From NCBI GenBank assembly GCA_017893485.1, contig CM030367.1:84884853-84948852 (forward strand): a DNA stretch of 64,000 bases, given 5' to 3'. A program made the position numbers and the translations under genes. Below, piece by piece: positions 9,916 through 20,822 of this stretch (its first letter is position 1; each line of letters opens with the position of its first letter). Source of the stretch: Hemerocallis citrina. Taxonomy: Eukaryota > Streptophyta > Magnoliopsida > Asparagales > Asphodelaceae. The notes under the pieces were generated by a model, which worked only from the letters and a program-made list of their open reading frames with translations, was not told the origin of the DNA and did no database searches.

Positions 9916-12900
9916 TCAGTCAATAGTCGGTCCAATCTCGATCTCGTCGTCATCAAAGTCCTGCACTTGGAAAACTGTAGCAATTCTGCCCCTGGGACCT
10001 GCTGCTGCGACATTGGCCCAAAATGAGATTAGATGCATAATATGATTTAAATTGCCAGAAATGGAATTGTGGGTAGTGCGGAAATAAAAATTGTTTCTAT
10101 CTAGCCAAAGCACCCAGGTCGTAGCGGCGATCGCAAGAAACCACGCCTCTCTCATCTCCCTTCGTTCCATCGCAAATAGTGGCCCCACCCAAAGGTCTTC
10201 GTATGAATAAGGAAATTGACTTGTCCCTAGTGCATTGAGGACCTCGGCCACCACCGCCTTGCTCCTATGGCAGTGTAGGAACAGGTGATCCCTCGTTTCC
10301 ATGTTGAGATGGCAGAACCCACACTGTACATCCAAATTTGGTTGTCGTTTACTCAAGTTTTCCCTGGTTAGGATAGCATCATTCAGTACCAACCAAATGA
10401 AAACTTTTATCTTCAGAGGTGCCTTTGTTTTCCAAACAACGTTAGACCAATTTGGTGTGCAGCCCCGAAAGTGTACCCGGTTGTACAGTGAGCGAACCGA
10501 GAACTTGCCATCCTTCTCCAGGTCCCAGGTCATCTTGTCGGGACCCTGAGAGCATCTGGTACCGGAGTTAGTGATGTAAGCTTTAAGTTCCGTCAGCCTG
10601 CTCAGGGAAGCCGCGTCAAGCGGCTGTTTGAAGGTTGGGTTCCAAGCACCTCTTTTCCAGGCTGCTGCCACCGTACAGTGTGGAAGGGAGGCTTGAATGT
10701 ATAAATCCGGGAACATGGAGCTGAGTGAGTGATCTGCGCACCACTGGTCCCACCAGAACCTGGTAAGCCTACCATTACCAATGACTGATTTGACGCAGCT
10801 ATTGAAAGGACCGTGCGCCTTAGCGATTCCTTTCCAGAAGTGAGAGACCCTAGGGCCTACCCTGAAGCCTAGATTTCTCGTACCGTTCCCGCGCAGGTAC
10901 CCCTAGACGAACTGTTGCCACCCTTCTCCATTGGGGTGAAAAACCTTCCACCACCATTTACCCAGAAGGGCCAAATTCATGTCCCAGAGATCGATAATGC
11001 CTAGGCCTCCGTGGATCTTTTTCATACACGCTTTCTCCCATCTGATAAGATGATATCCTCCTCGGTCTGGGTCTGCCCCTTTCCATAGGAACCGTTTCCT
11101 AGTCCGGTCAATTCTTTGAATCACCCACCGAGGCATCTCGGAGAAGGATAGCTGCATTGATGAGGGTGACTCTCCCTCCCAGGGAGAGGGCTTTCCCTTT
11201 CCAACCAGCAAGACGTTTATCCACCTTGTCGATGATGGGTAGCCAATCCGCCTTTTTGAGTTTCCCTGGTCTCAGAGGTAACCCCAGGTACTGAATTGGG
11301 AACCTCTTGACGGAGCAGTTGAGAATGGAGGCGTGCTCCCTTGTTTCTTCCGGAGGCAGGGCAATCGGTGTAATAGCGCTTTTGTGGAAGTTAACTTTGA
11401 GTCCGGACCACGCCTCAAAGCAGTATAGTATCCCCTTGAATACAATGGTTTCCCCAAGGTTTCCATTGCCAAAAAACAGGGTGTCGTCTGCGTACTGTAG
11501 GATGGAGCATCCTTGTCGCTGTGCGCCTTTAGCCACAGGCACGGTCCAGCCTGCTCTACAACATCTGTTCATCATTTCCCTGAGGACGTCTGCCACAATG
11601 GTGAAGAGTAGGGGGGACAGGGGATCACCCTGTCTCAAACCTCACCTGCAGGGGAATGGGTGGCCCGCCGAACCATTGATCAAGATGGTTGTTTTGCTAG
11701 TAGTGAGGCATGAATGGATCCATCTGATCCATTTCTCCCTGAACCCCCTACCCTTAAGTGCTTCCAACAGACAGTCCCATTCTACTGAATCGTAGGCTTT
11801 CTCAAAATCTAGCTTGAGGAGGAAGCTCTTCGCGTTGGTGGCGTGGCAATGGTGGATGTTTCTTCAGCTGTGGCAATACTGTCCTGAATGCATCGTCCCT
11901 TAATAAAGCCTGTCTGGTCCTGGCTGATGAGGCCATCCATCACCTTACCCAATCTATTAGCTAGGGTCTTTGTGATGATCTTCATCGAACAGTTAAGCAG
12001 ACTTATGGGGCGGAAGTCACCTATGCGTCGTGGCTCCTCTTGTTTAGGGATGAGCACCACCTCCGCGTAGTTGATTCTCCCCAATTTGAGTTTGTGCTCA
12101 TAGAAGTCGCCGAACAGATTAAGCAGGTCACCTTTAATTTCCTCCCAGAATATCTGGTAGAACATGATCGGGAACCCATCTGGTCCCGGAGCTTTGTCAC
12201 TACCCAATAGTTGGACCGCCTTCCAAACCTCCTGCTCAGTGAAGGGTGCTTCGATGGATTTTAATTCATCTCCTGGCTCCCCTGCTTGGTTTTGCCAGAA
12301 GTCGTGACTTAGGGTGGATCTGAACTCTGCTTTGCGCCCAAAGAGCCTCCTGTAGTGGGATTGGGCAGCCAGCCTAATAGCTTCCTCGCCTTGAATCAAG
12401 CCATTGTCCGAGTTGACAGAGTGAATAATGTTGGCTCTACGCCGAACACTGGCGACTCGATGGAAAAAAACTGTATTTGCGTCCCCCTCCTTGAGCCAAG
12501 TTACTCTCGATCGTTGCTACCATTTGATTTCCTCCAACCTATAGAGCTGGTCAATGTCCTCTCGCAGATGGAGCAATTTCATCCGTTCTTCCTGTGCGAG
12601 ATCCCTAGTTTCTTCTATTTTTTCGAGATCCTCGATACTTTCAAGAATGGACTCTTTAGATCTCCAAATTAATGCGAATCTGGTTCGGTTCCACTTTCGC
12701 AGCTTGCCTCTAAGCCTGCATATTTTCTCGCACCAGATTGCAGTCGCCTCCGTACCCCTGGTTGGGCGGGACCAGCACTCATTAACCATGTGATGGAACC
12801 CCTGAATCTCCAACCAGGCCTTCTCAAATCGGAATTTTGCCGGCTTTCTGCTTTGGACTTCCCCTGCAGATAGGAAGATTGGGACGTGGTCCGAAGTTGG

Positions 12901-13553
12901 CTTAGGGAGGGACTTGGCCGAAGTCAACGGGAATTTCGCTTCCCATTCCGTGGACACCATGACCCTGTCTAACTTGGCTAGAATGGGTTGGGCCTGCATA
13001 TTCGACCAGGTGAAAAGTCTATCCGAAATGGGGATGTCGATTAGTTCCAGGTCCGTGATGACCTCATTAAATGCTTCTCTATCTAGAGAGCTAGCGCCTG
13101 TTCCCCTGTGCTCTGACGCAAATCTAGTAATGTTGAAGTCGCCCCTTACTACCCATGGGTGAGCCCATTGTGCTTTGATCGATCTCAGTTCCGCCCAGAA
13201 CGCCGTTCTAGCTGTGGAAGTGTGTGGCCCATACACGACCGTGACCGATTGTAGCCAAAGGTCGGATTTTCTTTGCAGAAGAACCGAAAGAGAGAACTGC
13301 CCGTGCAGTTCACCAACACAACTAAAGATACTGGGGTTAAAGCCTAGCGCGATGCCCCCAGATGCTCCAACTGCCGGAAGCAATCTCCATTCTGAGATTC
13401 TACAACCCCCCACCTTCTTGAGTCTAGATAAGTGAGACAGCTTTGTCTCCTGGAGACCCACTACATTCGCCTTGGATCTAACAACAAGTTCCCTAACCAT
13501 ACCCCGTTTACCCCGTCCGTCCAGGCCTCTAACGTTCCAGAAGAGGGCATCTA
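9916..13553 (-). pseudogene. LINE ORF2: AP endonuclease - reverse transcriptase - zf-RVT
   Basis: It begins without its own ATG at about 13553 with LFWNVRGLDGRGKRG. The endonuclease follows to about 12517: VGLQETKLS, VVRGDFNITR (metal-binding Asp/Asn), LDRVMVSTEW and SDHVPIF (catalytic His). An in-frame stop falls at 12517. RT carries GSDKAPGPDGFPIMFY, FRPISLLNCSMKIITK and DQTGFIKGR to about 11880, where a frameshift breaks it. A TGA before GLRQGDPLSPLLF (near 11638) replaces an Arg codon. The active site ILQYADDTLFF and LGGRVTLINA follow. A small deletion/frameshift lies near 11140-11160, then a TAG near 10905. The last part, 10716-9916, has the zf-RVT (KTKAPLKIKVFIWLVLNDAI, CGFCHLNMETRDHLFLHC) and the C-terminal LWLDRNN block. 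All catalytic motifs survive but the frame does not. Confidence 0.9.
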
Positions 13554-16500
13554 TAAACTACGATGTGGGGGGGTGGGGGGGGGGTTACGTTACTCGAACC
13601 TACGTTCGAGTCCAGGATAAGATTAACCCTATCAGATTCCCAACCTCTAATATGATTGAGAAGACGAGTATTTCTATCCAAATCGTTCACCATAAGACCG
13701 CATGTTTTGGCTAGATGGAAAATTTCATAGTCAGTCATAAAATTGAAAATTGAAGCTAGGAAGGAACTTGTACCTCCGCCGTTTGTTTTTGCTGCCTTAG
13801 CGGCTGCCGCTATCTCCAAGTAATCATCTAAGGACTCCTCCATCGCCCTCTTGTGACTCCTGCTAGCAGCACCGCTCTGAGACGGAGATGTGGCCAGATC
13901 TTGGTTTGTAGGGAGCGTGCAAGGGACCAGCTCAGGAGACTCACATGGGAGCTCCACAGTCTCCTCTTCTGAGTCCAAAAAATCTTCCTCTGAGAAGACG
14001 CAGTCGTCGTCAAGGTTAAGTCTATCCTGATGATCCTCCTCTGAGTGTGGTGAAACATGGACGCACTCGTTTGAGCCCAAAAATACGCATGGAGCATGAT
14101 CCATAAATTGGGGGCCTAGACAGGACCCCTCAATGGGCCCCTCTTTTGGCCCAAGACAGGACCCCTCAACGGGCCCCTCTTTTGGCCCAAGACAGGACCC
14201 CTCAATGGGCCCCTCTTTTGGCCCAATACAACTCAGAACCCTAAAAACACCCCCTGTTATCACCCCACTACCGTCCAAGATGCTGGAATCATTTACGTCC
14301 CCCTCTCCTTCGCGAGACAGCCCACCAGCACCCTTAAAACTCCCGCCCACCTCTTCGTTACACATGCCAACCCCCTCGATCCTAACGCCTACCGAATGCA
14401 CAGAGGTGCCATCTATCACTTGGGTATTGGCTCGCCCTTCGGCTATGCCAGAGCGCGTGCTTTTCGAAGCAATGACTGGCTCCAAAACCCTCACTTCGCT
14501 CCAAACTCCCTTCTCCTTTACACCTACCACACCAAACTTACCAACTCCTTTGCCTCTTTGAGCACTCGCAGCCACGAGGTCGGAGGCTAGTGGTGCAGGA
14601 GCTTTCCTTCTTTGGGGGGATGCTCTGGTACCCACTAGGGCCTCAGTCGTCATGAAGCCCACACCAGCAAGAGCTCCAACCGACCCTTCCTCTAGCACCC
14701 CTTCTGACCTCTTAAAGCTGAGACCCAGCTTTCCCCTTTTGTCTTTTGCAGTACCTTCCACTTTCCCTGCCATACCCCTGTGGTCCTCCCTCCTACCCTC
14801 TTCACCAACTCTTAGACGTAGGTTACTACTTTTGGGGCTCTGCTGTACCTCCTTCCTTTGGGGCTCAACTGCCGAACAACCCAAATCAGGTCGTTATTTT
14901 GAATTTGAAATCGTAGCTCCCTGATCGTTGGATCTGATGGACTTGGCTCTTTCCCGCCCATCCATGCTCGGCGTATCCTTCGGCAGCGCTGATCCCTCCA
15001 TCACCATGCTGCTCTGTCGCTGCTCCCGTTCTCTCGCCTCCCTGATGAGCTTTCTATGAGCTCGTTCAATCTCGTGCATGCCATCGATGGTGGAATCCCT
15101 AGTCAGGGAGACCACCTGTGAGTACGAGCGGCCGTCTCTAATGGCACAAGGTGGCGTGGGGGAGATGATGTTCGCCGTCTTCGATCCTGACTCAGCTTTC
15201 CTGTCGAGCATGAAGCGGATTAGATAGGAAGTTTCAAAAGAGTAAACTTTGGCGAATCTTGGCACCCGAGCGATGTCGACGCTGCGAATCAGCACCCTAG
15301 CTGAAACGATCTTCGACCGTCGCACCGTCTTCTCGTCTACTTCTTCAACGGTGCCGAAGTCAACAACGATCTCTTGTAGAGCCTCACGTTTCCAAAAATG
15401 GAGCGGAACATTGTGTATCCAAATCCAATAGAGCTCTCCTTGTGGTGGCTCCGCTCCGAAACTCGGGGTCCACGGGAAAAATTTAACTGAGAAGTGGCTG
15501 CAGTCCACCGTCCCCAGCTCCGTCACCTCCACAACCTTCTATGTCGAAGGGAAGGAAACCAAAAATTGCAAGTGGCAAATCTTCTTGACCACCCAATCCT
15601 TGTGCGCCTTCATCGGCCACTTGGCCTCCAACGCCTGTAGGAGATGGGTCTCGGAGGGCCTCCCAGATCGCACCCTTGCAACTGCGCACCACTGCCTTAA
15701 CCACTTTTCTTCATTCCTTATAATGTCCAAACAATTTGCAATTCTGATAGGCGCGGGGTTCTCCGGCGACCTCCCCCTGTTTACCTGTCGCTCCTCGTCT
15801 GTGCGCGACTCTACAAAGTTGGAGCAAACGTACGATAGATGGCCCCATTTCAAACATTTGAGACACCGTACCTCTTTTGTGCAATCTTTGCGGTAGTGCC
15901 CAAGCTCTCCACAGTTGAAGCATGACACTGGTTTTCTTTTGCCTTTTCTCTGTTTTTTCTGGTGATTTGGTTGTGACGGAGACAATTCTGGCTTTGTTGC
16001 ACCCTTGGCTTTCCGATTGACTACTTGCCAGCTCCCCTCCGACAGTTCCCCATCCTCTCGCGTCCCCTCTGGGCCCTCTCTTTGGGCCCAGTTGGTGTTG
16101 AATACAACGGGATCGGCAGGAGCGGTTTGAGGGGAAAGCTGCAGCGGTGGGTTTGGACTCTGGCCTTTGTAGTTGGGGTGGTCGTTTGTGGACGTATCAG
16201 TGAGTCTGGAACGACTTGGACGGGAAACTTCTTTGTCACCTTTGACCCCATCTCTCTCTCTGTATCTCTTACTGTACTGGGGATCACTCTTGTAACTGTG
16301 CTGACGCTCATCCTGATGGTGCCTTCGGGGGAACTGCTGGCCCTGGGGGGGTGATCATTACGCCTGTGAAGGCCAGTAGAGGGACCCCCTCTAAGGGCCC
16401 TTTCTCTCGAGGAAGACCCCTGCCAACGATGATGAGCATCGCCACTCCAACCTTGCCGATGTGTGCCACTGCGGTGAGCCCTCGGCGGAGTGCGCGAGCG

Positions 16501-16818
16501 TCTGAGCTTCGGGTTTTCGTCCTCCCTACGGGGTTGGATACGGGGTGCAGACTGGGCAATAGCGGTACTGTTGGCGCTGGTCCTCTGTGCAGGAGCTGAT
16601 TGGGGTGGGAGGGATGAAGTAGCTGCAGTGAAGGTTGCAGGTGTCGGTGAGGGGGGAGGGGGGGGGAGTTGGTGGGTATCGGACTTCCTCATTGGGCCCG
16701 CACCCACTAAGTTCAAGCTCCGATAACCCGGAGGAATGAAGCACTTGGTCCGACGAACGTTGTTGATGTTGGTGTTGTAGGCGCTGGGATGAAGAGGAGC
16801 TAACCCATTCCCTGTAGG
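13529..16818 (-). pseudogene. LINE ORF1: gag-like protein with CCHC knuckles and DUF4283-like domain
   Basis: Minus strand. A Pro/Ser/Arg-rich N-terminal part (from about 16818; no clear ATG, ends 16021) is followed by two CCHC knuckles near 15900-15850: CFNCGELGHYRKDC and CLKCLKWGHLSYVC. A region starting EEKWLRQWCAVARV and continuing, past a TAG near 15540, to CSHFSVKFFPWTPSF and ELYWIWIHNVPLHFWKRE is DUF4283-like and presumably binds nucleic acid. A second stop or frame change falls near 14890. The C-terminal 450 codons are low-complexity and include a threefold GPKEGPIEGSCL repeat. ORF1 proteins of this kind coat the LINE RNA. Its 3' end overlaps the start of ORF2 by about 25 bp in another frame. 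Confidence 0.8.
14119..14226 (-). repeat. Three 36-bp tandem copies inside LINE ORF1
   Basis: Three nearly identical 36-bp units on the minus strand encode GPKEGP(I/V)EGSCL each time. The length is a multiple of three, so the frame is kept. Confidence 0.9.
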
Positions 16819-16840
16819 TGGCTCTAGTTACCCACATTAG

Positions 16841-17084
16841 GGTTTTCTTCAAGCGTACGTTTGTTATTTTCAAACTTAACACATAAAAGTTTCAAAGACT
16901 TTATGGCAAACAAGACAATGAACTCTAAAACTACTTTATGTTGATTGTTTTCTTTATATATATATATTGCAGAATATTTAACCTTGAACATATTATACAA
17001 GTTATAGATTTTATACTTACAGTCGAGATAGATTCCTATGTCCTCTTTGGTGAGTTTAGATTTGAATGAAATGGGGATGATAGA
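16841..17084. other. AT-rich flank, no gene
   Basis: Nothing recognisable. It ends in ATGATAGA (17077-17084), the target duplication of the next element. Confidence 0.6.
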
Positions 17085-17333
17085 CAGGGGCGGAGCTTGG
17101 TGAGGGCCCAGGGGTGTCCCCCCCCCCCCCCCCCCCCCCGGAATTTTCAAAAAATTCCTTTATACTATTGAAAACTTTATATATCCTTCAAAAAAAAAAA
17201 TATTTAAGCCCCATGAAAATTAAATTTTATCGCTTGCCCTCCCTAAAAATTATGAAAAATTTCTATATTTTTACATGAAATCATAAAATTTTACTTTGGC
17301 CCTCCCAGTAAAATTATCCTAGCTTCGCCCCTG
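17085..17333. mobile_element. Non-autonomous hAT element, 249 bp, with perfect 8-bp TSD
   Basis: The element starts CAGGGGCGGAGCTTGG and ends CCTAGCTTCGCCCCTG, giving imperfect terminal inverted repeats of about 16 bp of the CAGGGGCGAAGC type seen in plant hAT elements. ATGATAGA occurs directly before (17077-17084) and directly after (17334-17341), the 8-bp target duplication expected for hAT. The body carries a run of more than 20 C near 17118 and no coding capacity. Confidence 0.9.
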
Positions 17334-17341
17334 ATGATAGA

Positions 17342-18001
17342 CTATCAATAAGAGAAGTAAAAGGGAGTGTCAATTATATTTTAGAAGAAGAAAATATATT
17401 AACAATCATGCAAATTTTAATATGCATTAAGGGTTTAGGTCAAGAAAGTATATAATAAAATAAATTAAAATATATTAATATAAATTATAATAAAATAAAA
17501 TAAAATAAAATAAAATCATAACAGTCTTTATATTGAACTAAGAAGAAATTAAGGATGAGTTGCAAAAGACTAAAATTGCTTATAAATGATAGAAGTAATA
17601 ATCGGTTGCTTACATCTTTCAGAGCATTTTCTAAAATAAATCAAACTAACTATACTTAGAACTCAAAATGAATTTGAATAGCATCATTAGAATCTATGAT
17701 TAAGAAAATGAAGAACACAACATTATACAAATTAAAAGGAGGGGGTAAAACAATTACATTCTGAAACCCTAAACTACCATACAAAGGTTAGAAACTGAGC
17801 ATAGGATAAGAAGAAATTGCCAATCATGAGTAACAATACAGTTGTACTTTCAACAACCCTAAACCACCACAGAAATGTAAAGAACAAAGAGCAATATGAG
17901 AAAAGGCTGCAATATCTTAATTAAAATAAAGCTTCACTTTACCTAAATAAATAAATTAAGTGCAACTTGGGAGGGTATAGTGACCATGTGACAACACATG
18001 C
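17342..18001. other. AT-rich spacer with AAAAT microsatellite
   Basis: A short (AAAAT)n run lies at about 17480-17516. No gene seen. Confidence 0.7.
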
Positions 18002-18004
18002 TAA

Positions 18005-18505
18005 GAGCATCCAACAGTCGTTTCCTAAATTTCTATAATATACATATTTTATCAATTTATTTATTCATATGTTGACAAAATCGCTACAGAAGTTTGCTAT
18101 ATTTGAGAGGGAATATGAAAATATGCATATTATACAGGACGAAACTTCAAGTTTTGTCCGCAATAAAAAATTAATTTTTTATTGTACGGACGAAACTTCC
18201 GATGAAATTTGAATATTTTTTAATTAAAAAATAGGTTTGAAAAAAAAAAATTCCTTGGACGAAACTTGACCATGGTAAAAAAAAATTCCTCCGATGAAGA
18301 GCTTCATGTTGCGTCTGCTAGTTTTAATTATTAAAAAATTCAATTAATTTCTTAAAAAATGATTTCAAATGTATTTTTTTCATGTCCGATCATATTTTAT
18401 TTGGGTTCACTATATTATAGCATTTCACGACTACAGGAAACAACACTTTGCTATACATATAATATGCACTTTGCTATTTTTTACCATTCACGACTGTGGA
18501 TGCTC
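18005..18505. mobile_element. Harbinger-like MITE 1 (501 bp)
   Basis: Terminal inverted repeats GAGCATCCAACAGTCG and CGACTGTGGATGCTC are flanked by TAA on both sides (18002-18004, 18506-18508), the 3-bp duplication typical of PIF/Harbinger (Tourist-like) elements. The interior holds a palindrome GGACGAAACTT/AAGTTTTGTCC near 18138-18160 and degenerate relatives near 18185, 18256 and 18290. No coding capacity. Confidence 0.85.
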
Positions 18506-18646
18506 TAATGAATCTCAGTCCAATGAAGCTTACGAGGAGTTACAACCTCCTACAATAAACATAAACTAATTTTCATTGATGATAATTTGTGATAATAATG
18601 CCTTTAATTGATGACCGTGTCCAAGAAATTTATACGGATGCCCTCA

Positions 18647-19307
18647 GAGCATCCAATGGTTTGCTAAATTTGTCATTTTGCCATATTTAGGCAAAAATCC
18701 ATCCATCGGTTTGCTATTTTGCTATTTTGCTATTTTTAAAAAAAGTTGCGATAATAACTTCTCATATTTGAGAAACTTTTGTGAATTTTCAAAATATAGG
18801 GACGGAATATGTTGTTCTGTCCCTAATATGAATTTTTTTTTAATAGCATCGGACGAAACAAGTTGTTTCGTCTCAAGTTTTTTTTCTATTTTTTTAACGA
18901 TCGGACGATACATGTTGTACCATCCAAAGAAGGGAAAAAAGGGACCAGGCTCTCGGATGAAACAAGTTGTCCCGTCCAAAGCAAAAATTTGCTTGGACGG
19001 GACAACATGTCCCATCCATGGAATGTGGTCCATTTTTACTAATATTTTACTAATTAAGCACTAATTAACTAATTTAATAACAAAATTAATCACTAATGTA
19101 TTACTCTAACTAATTGATTTACATATTAAAAAAAATTAAGATGAGTTTTTGAATTATTTTCCAAATTATAGCAAAGTTGTCCCGTTCGCTCAAGTATTTT
19201 TTATTTTTTTCCAAATTATAGCAAATAACCGTTGCACACAAACTCGCTCTTTGCTATTTCTCATTTTGCTATTTTCTGATATTTGAGAAAAACCGTTGTA
19301 AATGCTC
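18647..19307. mobile_element. Harbinger-like MITE 2 (661 bp)
   Basis: It starts GAGCATCCAATGGTTTGC and ends CCGTTGTAAATGCTC, with TCA on both sides (18644-18646, 19308-19310). Both ends relate it to MITE 1. Subterminal TTTGCTATTTTGCTATTT runs are mirrored at the other end. Open frames crossing it arise from the palindromes and are not genes. Confidence 0.8.
18798..19020. repeat. Five iterated imperfect palindromes inside MITE 2
   Basis: Five successive units of about 23-25 bp at about 18799, 18851, 18902, 18954 and 18993 each fold on themselves. Example core: GGACGAAACAAGTTGTTTCG. Variants exchange matching bases in both half-sites. The spacing is about 40-52 bp. Confidence 0.8.
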
Positions 19308-19310
19308 TCA

Positions 19311-20550
19311 GCTACATATTTATGTGTTGCAAGTATCACATGTTTTGAACGTGCCAATCTTTGTTACCTATCACCTTTGAGTTTTTGAAATTAAATTTAT
19401 TTTTCATTTCGAGAAGTAGATGAACGCTTATAAGCTTTAAATTAAGATGATTTAAAGTACTATAAAAGAAATAACAACGACAAGAAGATGACGTTAGGGA
19501 CTTTATTTACGGGTCAGAGAAATTTATAATATAACGACAGGACGTTATTAAATTTTTTAACGGAAGAAACCAATGGATTTGAACATACAGATTTGAACGA
19601 GAATTTTAAAAGAAACCAATGGATTCACTAATGCTTTCTTTTACTGAAGTGGCAATGTGAATGATAGATAGAAGGAAAAAATTTGCGGGGGATGTTTGTT
19701 TTCTAGAAATGAAAAGATGATGAATTCATTTTTCTTGCTTTTTCACAACACTAAACTTAACAGTTTTATTTTTTTTAAAATACTTTATTACCTAATTTTG
19801 TGTGTGTGCGTAGGATTCAAGAAGTATGAATTGGTAAAGTTCCTACATTTTTACATTATTGTACTTAACAACTTTATTTCTTATATTTAAATATAATTTA
19901 TTTGTTAAAGAAATCTCTTTTATTTTATTTTACTATAAGTAAGAGAAAACTAATTATGTCTAACAAGTAATTTACACGAGCGATGTACGTTTTAATTATA
20001 AAAAAATTTTAAAAAAAAATCTGTCGTAGGGAGGATTCGAACATGAAACCTCCTTCATATTAGTTATGTACGTGCATTGCACATATTGGTAGATTTACAA
20101 ATGACACTAAGGCCTTCTTCCATTATAATATTAGAGATAATGTTAACTAGTATAATCATGTGCAACATTGCACAAAATTTTCAAAAAATGAAAAAATAAC
20201 AAAACTATTTTTAAAAATGTATCTAATAACATCAACACAATCTCGCATGATTTTTTAGGTTTGTTTAAGGAATATGATTCCAGTTTAAAATTGAGATGGA
20301 GGAAGAGTTGAGGGTTGCCTCCTATATTTTATCTCCTCTTTCTGTTTTAAAAAGAAAAGTAAAAAAAATCATCAGACCAAAAGTGATTTTAGCATAATCT
20401 ATTGTATAGATTCATTTTTTACAAGAAGCAAAGCAAGCAAGCAAACAACAGAAAACTCATTTCAATTCTTAAAAGCAAAGCTATACAATGTTTAAACACC
20501 GGCAATATAGAAAGTTCTTAAGTGAACCATAACAAAATCAATCAATATTT
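19311..20550. other. AT-rich spacer, no gene
   Basis: No coding signal or element ends identified. A tRNA-B-box-like phrase at about 20028-20040 is isolated and not called a gene. Confidence 0.6.
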
Positions 20551-20587
20551 ACAGACTCAATATATATATATATATATATTGAGTCTA
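20551..20587. repeat. (TA)n tract flanked by a short inverted repeat
   Basis: GACTCAATAT and ATATTGAGTC flank a TA run next to the left end of the long palindrome; the right arm of this repeat overlaps the element terminus. Confidence 0.8.
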
Positions 20588-20778
20588 TTATGAGATGGTA
20601 AGAAGATGCCCTTATCGTGAGCAAAAGATCTCAGCTGTTGGATCGCGATTCGATGGCTAAGATCAGCTCCACCCATCTTAACTGAAATAAGGATATAGTT
20701 AAGGGTAAAAATGGAATTTCATGATACCCCTCCCACTTACTCTCATCTCAGTCTCCTCTCTTTCTCCCTTCGAACGCC

Positions 20779-20822
<44 letters not shown>

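Larger units (their letters stand above)
9690..16840 (-). mobile_element. Near full-length L1-type LINE (non-LTR retrotransposon), inactive
   Basis: On the minus strand the order is a Pro/Ser-rich N-terminal region, CCHC knuckles, a DUF4283-like domain and a Gly/Glu-rich linker (together ORF1), then AP endonuclease, reverse transcriptase and zf-RVT (ORF2). About 230 bp of 3' UTR ends at about 9694 beside (TA)n. This is the organisation of plant L1 elements, which move by target-primed reverse transcription. It is GC-richer than its flanks. Each ORF holds a few stops and at least two frameshifts, so it is fairly young but dead. The 5' boundary near 16820-16840 is approximate and no target duplication could be fixed. 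Confidence 0.85.

Noticed and set aside
13472..16599. Plus-strand open frames of 60-160 codons across the LINE
   Set aside because: Antisense shadows of the GC-rich LINE ORFs; the minus-strand frames carry the conserved motifs.
17118..17141. Long poly-C run in the hAT derivative, and poly-G/poly-C runs at 22648 and 21761
   Set aside because: Seen, but homopolymer length is prone to sequencing error; not used as evidence.
20022..20050. tRNA-like B-box phrase (GGATTCGAAC on the plus strand)
   Set aside because: No A box, no cloverleaf and no tail, so neither a tRNA gene nor a convincing SINE.
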